Source: Hymenoscyphus infarciens (lineage: Eukaryota; Ascomycota; Leotiomycetes; Helotiales; Helotiaceae). From it: 64,000 bases of DNA. This document shows positions 51,481 to 62,584 of the stretch, piece after piece. The notes beneath the pieces are model-generated. The model worked only from the letters and a program-made list of their open reading frames with translations. It was not told where the DNA came from and did not search any database. Location of the stretch: NCBI GenBank assembly GCA_001414345.1, contig LLCB01000225.1, forward strand, positions 35,044 to 99,043, in the 5' to 3' direction. A program made the position numbers and the translations under genes. The first letter of the stretch is position 1, and each line of letters starts with the position of its first letter.

Positions 51481-53060
51481 TCCATCTCCCTCTATCGCAC
51501 TCTCCTATTGAGGATGCTCGTACTACTTCTGTTCAGTTGAAAACTCCAGGGCATAGATTATGCCGTCTTTCTATAGAGAAAGGTAAATTAGAGGATCTAG
51601 GTTTTGGAAATAAATATCCTAGATTAGAAACAGGAACATATAAGTCGTTTCTCTATAATCAGGTTTAGCTTGATATTTAAGATTTTGACCAGGGGGAAAC
51701 ATTCTATCTAATAGAGGTATTGTTTTATACTGTCGGATTGATTCTTAATTCTATTAGAGTTGGTGAATTTGTTAGAGTGGGAAGATAGATATAACTTTAG
51801 AAATTTGCTATCTAGATCTATAGAGATTCCCTATAAGAAAAGCAAGGAAGAGGAGATTGAAGATACGCGATTCGAAGAACATATGAAAATGTCGATTACC
51901 AATGGCCGAGGTGTTTTAGGGAAGTCGTACGGCTTAGACAAAAAGAGCCTTCCACTTCTATTATTCCTTTCTTGAAAGTGGATGTCTTTTAAACAGAGAT
52001 TGGATTTTGAATACCTAGTTGTCTAGGGTATCGAGTACTTTTCCCTATATGAATATATATCGTAAAAACACGTCGCGGTTTAGAACTGAACACCGGGTTT
52101 AACGACCGAACCTCACTATTATATAAAGTAAAGACCAATGCTATCTTATATAATACTCGGAATTTCTACCCTCTGGGAAAAGTATTAGCAGTAGTCCAAC
52201 GGTCTAACTGTCCCTGGGATCCACAAATAAGCGAGGAGATCCAAGGTCGCAAGCTTTCATGTTTTTTTTACATACAGCTCCAGGAGGTCTTCTTTTAGAT
52301 ATGAAAATAGCAAGAGTTGATACGTAACTACAGTATAAAAAGTACTCTTTCCATCTAGTCATCGAGCAACGCAAAGCGCATCCAGACTAAAACCTCCAGT
52401 CGAGAAAGCTCAAAAATCAGAAACCCCACATCAGCCGTCGAAAGTTAAAGACATCCCTTTCCCGCATCCCACCGGAGAACTGCACGACTATTAACAAAAC
52501 AATTTTTTTTTTTTGTTGCAAGTAGCGCTTTTAGACCCGAGTCGTACACTCGCAGCGTAAGATCGACTGCCGGAGGACGCGGTCAACTGCCGAGATAGAA
52601 AGACTTTAAACTTTCGGACCAAGGGAGTTCACTCTGGAATCTCTTTGGCTCTTGGAGGCGTTGAGTTCACTTTGTTGCAGTTCGCAGATTTTGGAACTGA
52701 GTCGTACTTGAGAAAGGGAGGGTGTCATTACCTCGGGGATGGTACTGAGAGTGAATTAAGGTCTGCTTGGAAAGTTTTGTTCGCATAAACTGAGTTTATA
52801 GAAGATATAAAAAACCCCACAGGCCGGTGGAGATACTGTTGGTTACTGTGTAAAAATTTGCACTTGATTGCTGCAAGGAATAACAGTAAACGCTGTTTTC
52901 TGGACTTGGAAGTCATTTTGCTTTTTTTCTGTAGATTTTTCAGAGTTATTCTTTAAGGTTGAAAGTCATAACACCAAATGCCAACGCCGGTTCAACTAGG
53001 TAGGGACATTCTTCATATAGCATGTATCATCTAGTAGAATAACTTATACAGAGTATTACC
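51480..53060. other. Gene-free interval with scattered TTTGTTGCA units
   Basis: Composition is mixed. The stretch 51,480-51,980 is only partly mutated and reads in places like decayed coding DNA of unknown kind. Two single units of the TTTGTTGCA family lie at 52,512 and 52,671, each followed within about 30 bp by GAGTCGTAC. No intact gene. Confidence 0.5.
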
Positions 53061-53950
53061 GTCGCTTTGTTGCATTTCGTAAACTGTTAACCGTGAATCG
53101 TACATTCTCTTAATAGTCCTCATAGTATATTGAGCAATTGAGTTAGAATTTAGCCTTTCATCTCTAATCTTAGGCTTCGAGTAAGGACCTGTTCTAAGAC
53201 ATTGAAGCGGAATGACTCAAATCTAGTATCAGTATCGATTTGTTGCATCTCGCAAAGTAATACCTTGAATCGTACCTCCTCCCATCGTGAATCGTACACT
53301 TAGAGTCATACCGTATCGAGTCAGAATTTAAACCCCTCTTCTTGGTATTCCAAGACACTCTACAAGAAATGGAGTGATTTCCATCAAGTTCAGAGAGCTT
53401 TGTTGCATCTCGCAAATTATACCGTGAATCGTACACTCCCCTAACACTCATAGGGTCGTACTATATCGAGTCAGAATCCAACCCTCAAAACCCCTCTTCT
53501 TAGTATTCCAAGACACTCTACCAGGAATATAATGACTTCCATGACATTCAGAGAGGTTTGTTGCAGTTCGCAAAGTAATACCGTGAATCGTACCTCCTCC
53601 TATCGTGAATCGTACACTTCCCTATCAGTTATAGAGCCATACCATATCGAGTCAGAATTCAAACCTCCAAAAAATTAGTATTCCAAGACACTACCAGAAA
53701 TGGAATGACTTCCACCACATTCAGAGAGGTTTGTTGCATTTCGCAAAATAATACCGTGAATCGTACACTCCCCAATAGTCAGTCATAGAGTCATACCATA
53801 TCTTATTCCAAGACACCCTACCAGAGATTGAAGTATTTCCATCACATTCAGAGAGGTTTGTTGCATCTCGCAAAATAATACCGTGAATCGTACACTCCCC
53901 AACAGTCACATAGTCGTACCATCTCCCTGCAATCGAGTCAGAATGCAAAC
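53060..53950 (+). repeat. Tandem array of 127-173-bp units with TTTGTTGCA core
   Basis: The core occurs at 53,066, 53,239, 53,399, 53,557, 53,730 and 53,857, that is at spacings of 173, 160, 158, 173 and 127 bp. Each unit contains in order TTTGTTGCA, TCGCAAA or a variant, CCGTGAATCGTAC once or twice, ATCGAGTCAGAAT in most, CCAAGACAC and CATTCAGAGAGG. Units differ by substitutions and short indels but are not RIP-mutated. Confidence 0.85.
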
Positions 53951-54326
53951 CGCGCTCTCGTCACCCGTCACCCGTCACCCTCATCTCACATATTGACCCT
54001 CGACTCATGTGCATATACTTAGTATCCTCTTCCTCCCGTGCGGACCTGTCTCCGTCGCATCCCGAGGCCCCCATGTACTAGTGTATGTAAGTATTCGGAC
54101 CCACACCTGTCAAACCTGCATCTTGCACTCCCCACTTTACCTGACATAACAACATATAAAATCTCCACCAGCCTTACCAGTCTGTATGCCGTGGCCCGTG
54201 GGGGAAAGATTCTTGGTCCAGAATTGCTTTGTTGCATGTCGGGATTTTAGGTCTCGACTCGTGGGTTTGTGTTCGGTCTTTGGAGGTTTGCCGGGCGGGT
54301 GATTGAGGGGGTTGGTTGGGAGTTTT
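53951..54326. other. Gene-free spacer with one TTTGTTGCA unit
   Basis: Contains three successive GTCACCC words at about 53,960-53,980 and a single TTTGTTGCA at 54,228 followed by GACTCG. No gene seen. Confidence 0.5.
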
Positions 54327-54598
54327 GCTAAATCCCCTGACCCTTTTGACTAAATCGCCTGATCTAACTAAATTAGGACATTTTCCGGCCGCGAACACCA
54401 GGGCACCAAAGTACAAAATCATATATCACTAACCCTTCTCCTTGGCCCTAACTAACCCTAACTAACCCTAACTAGCCCTAACCTCAAAAACCAGATTGCT
54501 ATCCCTTGGAATAGATAATTAGTGTTGTACGCGCGTAATAAGAGTGCCTAATCGGGTTAGAGTCAGGCGATTTAGTCAAAAGGGTCAGGGGATTTAGC
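54327..54598. mobile_element. Inverted-repeat element with telomere-like core
   Basis: Two perfect 36-bp inverted arms (54327-54362 and 54563-54598) enclose 200 bp. Within the arms, CTAAATCCCCTG and CTAAATCGCCTG are related subrepeats; one more copy lies outside the right arm near 54,604-54,617. The core holds a telomere-like tract (54446-54483). It looks like a small non-autonomous transposon or palindromic insertion. No clear target duplication was identified. Confidence 0.7.
54446..54483 (+). repeat. Telomere-like CCCTAACTAA tract
   Basis: Nearly four 10-bp units of CCCTAACTAA (third unit CCCTAACTAG, last one partial). Each includes CCCTAA, the complement of the usual fungal telomere repeat TTAGGG, but the 10-bp period is not that of a normal telomere. 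Confidence 0.8.
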
Positions 54599-55190
54599 CA
54601 AAGCCAGGGGATTTAGCTGAGGGTGTCTTGGGGATGGATGTCGAAGTGGGGGGGGCGTGGCCCGGGTTGTGGTATCAACGTGTAGAAAAAGGGAAAAAGG
54701 AAAAATGGAAAAATGGAAAAATACCGTTGAAAGATAATTGTCCGCGGGATTTGAGAAACGGACTTTTAAAGACAAGTTCACGTGGTATGTTGTTCAACTC
54801 AATCTCACCATGTTTTTTACAACAAACCCATGGTGCACCAAATCCGGGTCCGCCAATAACAGCGAGCACTCCAGTATTCCGATTTTGTTGCACATCGCAG
54901 TGTTAGTCTTGACTCGGAAACTCCCAAAAAGATCCCTCCCGTCTCTATCACGTAAGCAAGGCCCAAACCTTGGGGTAAGGGGAGAGCTGGGAGAGAGTCA
55001 TGAAAATGACCTGATTTTCGAGTGCCAAGCACGCCAAGCACGCCAAGCATTTGCCGTCCATCCAGCCATCACCACATGCATGCAGAATAACCGAGCGGTG
55101 GCCTTTCTAAGGCACGTACGCTATAATAAGATTCTACCCTCATCTAGGCTAATAAGGCGTAAAGCGCTACCGTACGTACGTTGTTTTATA
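54599..55190. other. Gene-free spacer before the right RIP block
   Basis: Includes a run of AAAAATGG-like words at about 54,695-54,720, one TTTGTTGCA at 54,884 followed by GACTCGG, and CACGCCAAG repeats at about 55,028-55,050. Open frames of up to 151 codons exist here but look non-coding. Confidence 0.5.
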
Positions 55191-58100
55191 TAGTAGAATT
55201 AGTTACTAGAGAATAAATAGGGTACTAGTACTAGCTAGATACTACTATCTTTAAAAGATTAATTTCTTTAATAAATAAAAAGGCTATGATTTTTTATATC
55301 TACTACGTGTCTAGAATATATACCTATAAATTAATAACCTTTAATTCCCTACTATATTATTTCCCTTGCCTAGGCTAAAGGAAATATAATTATATAACTA
55401 TAGTAAGTAGAACCCTTAAAAAAGAAGGATATAAAAGATAACTTATAATAGTATAAAGCCCTTAGTTAATAGTTATAAAAAGATAGGTATTCCTATACTA
55501 ACCTCTCTTCTCTACCTAAACCGTAAGAGGCTGAACTACCTTAAAAAGCACTAAAAAGAAGAGATAGAAGAAATAGAAGCTTAAGATATAAGAGGAAACT
55601 ATTACTAAAAATAGAAACAGTTCTACCTAAAGTATAAAAGAATCTATATTAATACTAGAGAGGGAATATAATATTTACTCCTTAGTATTAGAGTCTTTAA
55701 TTTTAATAATAATTACTAAAGCCTTAGAAGATACTAGAGCGTAGAGGCAGACCTTCTTTAGTAATAATACTATATTATCTTCGAGATTCTTCTATTAATA
55801 CTTTCTTTTTAACTTCTTAACTTATAACTATCTAATAGGTTAGTTAGACTTAATAAAATATAGTTCCTAGGTAGATTACCTATCTTATTAGACTTAATTA
55901 TATTAATAACATCTAGTCTTATATTATTATAGAACTTCTTAAGCTTTAAAAATTAGTATTAACTTATTTAAGTTATTATTTAACTAAGGCTTACTACTAT
56001 AATACTCTATTTAATATAGTTCTCTTATAAACTCTCCTTATAGTCTTTAGCTATAGTAGATAACTCTTCTTTTTATTTCTTAATTTTATAGAGTAGGATT
56101 ATAAGGTCCTCTTATTCGTATACTTAAGCTTTTAAATCATCGAAGGTAGTATAGAGCTTATTAAATTTAGCTTATAACTTAATAGAGAATAATTTATATA
56201 GGAATTGCTACTATTAAATAGCTCTCTTTATAAAGAAGAACTGCTTATCCTTATCGAATCGTCGGTCGTCTATACTATTAAAGCCTATACTAAAGTCGGT
56301 TTAGCCTAGCTTTAAGAGGATCTCTTAAATAAGGTCTTTGTAGTTAATAGAAGACATTTCTATAAAGTAATTAGACAATTTATATATAGAAGTGAATAAA
56401 TATAATAAGATACTTATAAGCGAAGTATAAAGAGTCTCTTAAGAGAATTTAAAGGCGAGAGAAGAGTATAGGTGTAATATTAAGAGTATAAAGGTAAGGA
56501 TAGAGCGACTTAAAAGGCGACGGCAGAGCTAGATACGATAGTAAGAGAGTAAAGGCGATAGTAAAGCTAGATATAATAGTAAGAGAGTAAAGGCGATAGT
56601 AGAGCTAGATATAATAGTAAGAGCGTAAAGGCGACGGTAGAGCTAGATATAATAGTAAGAGCGTAAAGGTAACGGCGGAGCTAGTAGCGCTAGCAGAGCA
56701 GAGACGTAATAATTATAATATTAGGCTAGAGAGCGGTTGTAAGATAAGTTGTTAAGCTTTTAAAAAGAGTTAGGTTATAAATTTAAAGTTAAGGAAGTGT
56801 AGGGTAAAGTAGAGAAGGACGTCTAAGTTCGTATTAATATCTCTAGTTAGCTTAAAATCTTTTTATTAATATATAATATTACTTAAAGTCCTCTTCGAAT
56901 AAATTACTCCTTACTTTAGATTCTTCTCTACCTAATCTTATAAACTACTAAAACTCTTCTAATAAATATTCTATAGAGCTTTAAAAGCATTCCTCGATTT
57001 CAATAGAGTAGTAAGAGTATAGTTTTAAAGGCTTTATAATTAAGGCTTTATATAAGGTTTTATAACCTAGAAAGTAAGCGTGTTACTAGTAATATTAATA
57101 TACTGTTTTCTTTCTAATATTTATACGCTCTTCTCTCTTATAGTAAATCTACTAAGAGTAAAGAAAACTACTATCTATCTACTTACCTAAATCTATAAGC
57201 TTAGAAAATTATTATCTACTTATATAAAGAAATTATTAATTATAGGAGTAAGAGTAGAGCCGAACGATTATTCTCTCTTAAACTATCTAAATATAATAAA
57301 AGTAAAGAAACTATTATTCTCTTATAAAGTAAACTAATCCTATTAAAGCTCTAAGGAATAATTACTTCTTATTTACCTATAGTTTATGCTATAACACTTC
57401 TTTAAATTCTCTAAGTAAATTAAGAATTTACTTTTTAAAAACCTTATTTAACTAATTAGAAAGGTTAAATATAATGTTAATAATTTAAGATATATTAGCC
57501 TTTACTCTTATATTAAGAAGTTTAATCTTACTTATTCTTACTATTACTTTACTATCTACCTACTCTAGCTAGTTAGTAAAAACATAGAAGTATTCTATAT
57601 TAATATAATATAAATAAATATATATTTCTCTCTTTAGTATTTTCTTTTCTTTTACTAGTTAAGACTTTTAGGGATTTTAGAATAAGCTAGTAAAACTAGG
57701 CTTAAGAGCTGTTAAGAGGTTTAGCTATATTAGTTATAATTATAGGTAAGTAGATATTAAGAGTATATTAGTATTTAAATTTATCGATTTATTCTTATTT
57801 ATATCTTATCTATTCTTCTTTTACGCCTTATCTTTAAATTTAAAAGCTTAATTACTTTTACTTCTTAAAAGGTTCTATATAATATCTAGATAAATCCCTA
57901 CTTTTAATAGGTCTAGTAACTTATAAGTATAGGTATAATATAGTAAAGTAGAGGAATAACCTTATATAAGCTAAATAAATGCCTCTACGGTTTTCTTTTC
58001 TAGTCCTTTATACTCTATAAGAATCCTTACTACGAATATACTAGGAGTAAACCTAAGTAATTTATCTAAGAGTTTTAAAGCTTTTAAAACACTTTTAAAT

Positions 58101-61100
58101 AGTTCAAAGTTAGCATAAGATTTCTTAAATCCTTTATAACTATTAGGATATATATAAGAAATAAGCTACCTTTCGATTTTAGTATATATATTATAATTAA
58201 TTAAGTCTTTCTTAATATACTCTTGTTTATTAAGAGTTACTAGATATAGACTATAATAGATTTTATTAAACTTAAGATCTATTCCTTTAATAATTCTATT
58301 ATAAATAAATATTCTATACTAATAGATATAAAGGAGAGGGAGCGGTTTAGAAACAAGTTTTAATATCTTATTAACCGTAGCTAAGGTTTTCTAGTACTAA
58401 TTATAGAAGTAAGGTATAGATAGAATCTTAAAACTATTATATATAGCTCTATTAACTATAATAAAGGTTAATCGTTTTAGACTAACCTCGCCTAAAAGTA
58501 GTACTAAAAGCTCGGTTAAGAGGATAAGGTAGAGCTTAAAGAGGTCGTCGGTGTCGGTGTTAGTAGATAGTTTAAAATTATCTAGGTTAAGTTTAACTAT
58601 TTATATAAACTTATTAAAAAAGAGATTAAATAGCTTCTAATATCTATACTCTATAAGAGTTCTAATTATTTCTAAGCTCTTTAGCTAATATATAACTTTA
58701 AAGAGTATAAGATAATTCTATTATAGAGTATCTTTTACATTCTTTCTATAAATATAGAAGATAATAATAGTATAAAATTTATAATAATATTCTAATTCCT
58801 TAGTACTAGAGTGCTTTACTATTCGATTATCTTTAAGCTATACTATCTAAATTCGTATTAGAGCTCTAGCTATAGGAGTATTAGATCCTAATCTGCTTAG
58901 TTCTTATAATTCTAATATAGTTCTATTATTAGCTTTTCTCTTTTTACTTATACTAGTAAGGTCTAATATTATATCGTCTATCTTAAAAGAAGGGGTAGAG
59001 AATGTCTTAATAGTAGAGGGATAATATAAATAGGAGATTTTAAGTAGATTTTAGTTATTAAGAAAGTACGTTATTAAGTATACTAGAGAATTATCTATAA
59101 TCTTTTTTAGATTTTCTATAGTTAAGAGGCTTAGGCGAATTTCGTCTTAAACATCTAGTTATAGTTTAAGTAGAACGTATTCTAAGAAAGAGGATTTTTT
59201 ATATATACCTAGTATATAGTAGTACTTTCTCTATTTATAGATTAATTAAGAGAATTTTATATTAGAGAGTAGTATAAAGCACTTATGTTAGTTAATTTAA
59301 TAGACGTAGATTACTACTTATTTTCTGAAACCGAGCTTAATATCTAGTTAGGTTAGTTTTACTATATCTTTATATAGAGTAAAAGACCTACTTCTAGATT
59401 TTAAGTACTAGGTAAGAGTCTATACTCTAGTAGCTTAGAGAAAGGTGTCTAAAACCTAGATTCGACTAGATTAGTAATCTAAACTATAGCTAGTTCTCTA
59501 ATATAATAAATTAAAAGGTAAAATAATTAAAAAGGATAAAGCTAAAGTTAGTATAATTACGTGCTATAGATATTAATAGTAGTATTAAATTCTATAAGGT
59601 TTTCTACCTAAGATAATAGTATTAGTATAAGACTAGTTAGCTATAAAGGAGATATATAGTTTAAGTAAGGCTAAAGTTAAAAGAAAGGTTTAGTATAATC
59701 TTAAGAAGAATCCTCTAAGAAAAGAGGTATAGGTCTAATACGTCTAACCTCTTTATGTCTAGCCTCTATACGTTTACGTTTATCTTCTATACTATCTACT
59801 CTAAGGCGTTAAGATATTATAAAACCTTATATAAAGTAACTTATAACTTTAGATTACTCGAGGTTAAGTAGTATAAAAGTTTAATTAAGAGAGTCTTAAA
59901 AGAGGGAGTAGCTATAATTTTAAGAGTTATAATTATATATGTTAGAAACGTAGAACTTAGGTATATAAGAAGAGTTAAGAGTATAAGAGTTAGACTTAGA
60001 GTTATAAGAGTTAGAATACTTAAAGTTATAATTATACAAACCTTAAAAGGAATTATATAAGCCTTAAGAAGAACTATATATATCTTAGAACATAGAAAAA
60101 TTATAGTAATTATAAGCTTAGGATTCGTAGTTAGAAGGATATTAAGAGGTAAAGTAATTATAAGTGTCTTAAAAAGGGTAATTATAAATAGCTAGGTAGT
60201 ATTAAGGTTAAAACGCTATTTATTTTTATTTACTTCTACTTCTACTACCTCTACTACTTCTTATATAGCTAATACTATTATTATCTACTACTATCTTGAT
60301 ATAGTTATTATAAGCTATAAGTTATCTTTCCTATATATTCTTATAGATTTCTCTAGAACTAAGCTCTCTTATTCTAAAATGTTTAAAAAATTTAAAAGCT
60401 AGGCTAGATAACTATATAGATAAGCAAAGCTTCTAGAAGGCTCGTAGAACAGATTCCTTACCTACTCTTTATAGTCTATAGTGTTATTTATATATAGGCG
60501 GCTATTAATACCCTACTTCTAGTATAGTAGTAGAGATTCTAATCTACCTATCTTAAAAGATACTAAGAAGGTAATTAATATTTATATTAATTTAAAGATA
60601 GATAATAAAAGTTATACTTTATTAAAATCTATAATACGTTCTATAATATAGGGTTTTTATATATATTATTATAAGTTAGGCTAGTTATCTAGGACTAGTC
60701 TAGGTTTTAAGATACTATAGAAAGGCTTTATAGATATATTCTTATATACTTTATAAGGAAATATATAACGCTTCTATTATTACTTAATAGAATGTTAAAG
60801 AGATAGGTGATTTCTTAGTATTATTTAATAGAAGTAATATAGTATAAGTTAATTATAATAATAAAGAATATAATAGAGTAGTAAAGAGAAACAAAATAGA
60901 GTTTATACTATACTAACCTTTAAGTTAATTATATACTATTTATATTTTAAAATAATTTAATACTATATTAAATAAGGAATTAAACTCTAACTAAGGTTTA
61001 TAAATAGAGATCGAGGTTAATAAATCAAAATTAAGGCTAATAAATTATTATATAAGGTTAAATATAGTAAATTATATAATATAGTTTAAAAGAATAAAGA

Positions 61101-62570
61101 AAAATCGCCTAGGCGATTAATTCTTATAACAAAGCTAGATAGAAACTAGTATCTAGGAATAGAGGCTTATTATACTATAATTTTAATACTACCCTAATTA
61201 ATACTATTTCTACGTAGTTTCTACGTGGTTTCTATAGAGCTTAAGAAAGATTAATACTATTATTATCTACTTCTATTTCTAAGGAATCTAAATAGAATAA
61301 GTTTAAAATAAGTAATACTAAGAAGAAAACTTACTTATTAATTCCTTATAAGAATCCTTTTTATATTTACGTTTTCTTTTATAGAAAAAAGACCTTATCT
61401 TTCCCTCTTTAGCCTACTTATCCTTTCTTACCTTCTTTTATACCTAGGTTTATTATATATTAGAGTTAAGAGTAAGTAGCTTTTAGTAGGATTATTAATT
61501 TAGGATAAGTTATAATTAGTAAGCTTAGTTATCTTATTCTTAAAGCCTTCTTAACTAGAGATATTCTTACTTTTTAGATTTAGCTTAGATATTTATAGTA
61601 GCTAGAGTAGCTTAAACATCCTCTTATACTCTTAGTATAATACTAGCTATAGTAAGCTTTACTTAAATAAGAATATCCTAGATATATTTATTAATCTACT
61701 TATCTTAGGAATTTACTACTATTATAAGAGAGTAGGTAATATTCTTAGTAAAAGTAGATTCTATAGTACTACTCTATTCCTCTATAGTTCTTAAGAAGTG
61801 TAATTAATTAATATACTCGATTTTAGATATAGTATATTAGTTTATAAAAAATATAACAATTCTTTATAATTTAATAGATTATAAGAGAACTAGTAGATAT
61901 AGAGATTTAGTAAGAGTAGATAATAATAGAGCTTAAGAGTTTAATAAGAGAACCGGCGGTTAAGAAGGTTTAAGACTATAAGAGAGCGATATAGTTTATA
62001 TATTTAAAAGAGGAACAGGTTTATTAATATATAAAGCTTACTATACTAATTCTGAAAAAGAGATATAATACTATTTAAAACGATTTTTAAGAAGTTAGTA
62101 CTGAGTTTATTAGCCTTTCTAATAATATTTAAGATAATGTTAGATTTAAAACCGGGTAAGGTTATAGTTTTAGAGTTAGTTATATAATAGTATAAAAAGA
62201 GGTTTTAAGTCTTAATCTCTACTATTAGTAAGACTATATTCGAAGTAAAGAGTAATAAGAGACCGAGTAAAAGAATTATTAGAAGAGATCTAACCTAAGT
62301 AAGAGGTGAGATAGAAAGATCTGTTGTAAACTAGGTCTATAAAGAGAGAGTTATAGTAAATATACTTATTAAAATAGGAGGAATTAATAATACTTATTTT
62401 ATTAATATTATTAATAATATTAATTAATATAGAGATAAAAAGGTTTTATCTACATAATACGTAAGTTATAGAGAGAACTAACTTTAAGAAGTAGACTTTC
62501 TAATACTTATTAATATATAAATAGAAATAACTAGTCTAAAGATTAAAAGATATTTAAAAGATAAAGTTTT
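55190..62570. mobile_element. RIP-mutated repeat block
   Basis: Almost no CpA or TpG over about 7 kb, so repeated DNA was mutated here. No transposon domain could be named. On the minus strand, 58,640-58,260 reads as one frame interrupted only by TAA/TAG, the pattern left when CAA/CAG/TGG codons are mutated; it therefore once encoded a protein. A 38-bp tandem array lies inside. Confidence 0.65.
56507..56695 (+). repeat. 38-bp tandem repeat, about 5 copies
   Basis: The word AGAGCT (once AAAGCT, once GGAGCT) recurs at 56,525, 56,563, 56,601, 56,639 and 56,677, an exact 38-bp period. Units also hold GTAAGAG and AAAGGCGA. Variation is mainly C/T and G/A. Confidence 0.85.
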
Positions 62571-62584
62571 AAGTACTTAGTTAT

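Noticed and set aside
51760..51975. 71-codon frame with charged, protein-like composition
   Set aside because: Preceded and followed by stops, lies in partly RIP-mutated DNA, and matches nothing I recognise; at most a fragment of a repeat.
54738..55193. 151-codon open frame on the plus strand
   Set aside because: Begins within unique spacer DNA and runs into RIP-mutated DNA; no recognisable features, and an overlapping frame is open on the other strand.
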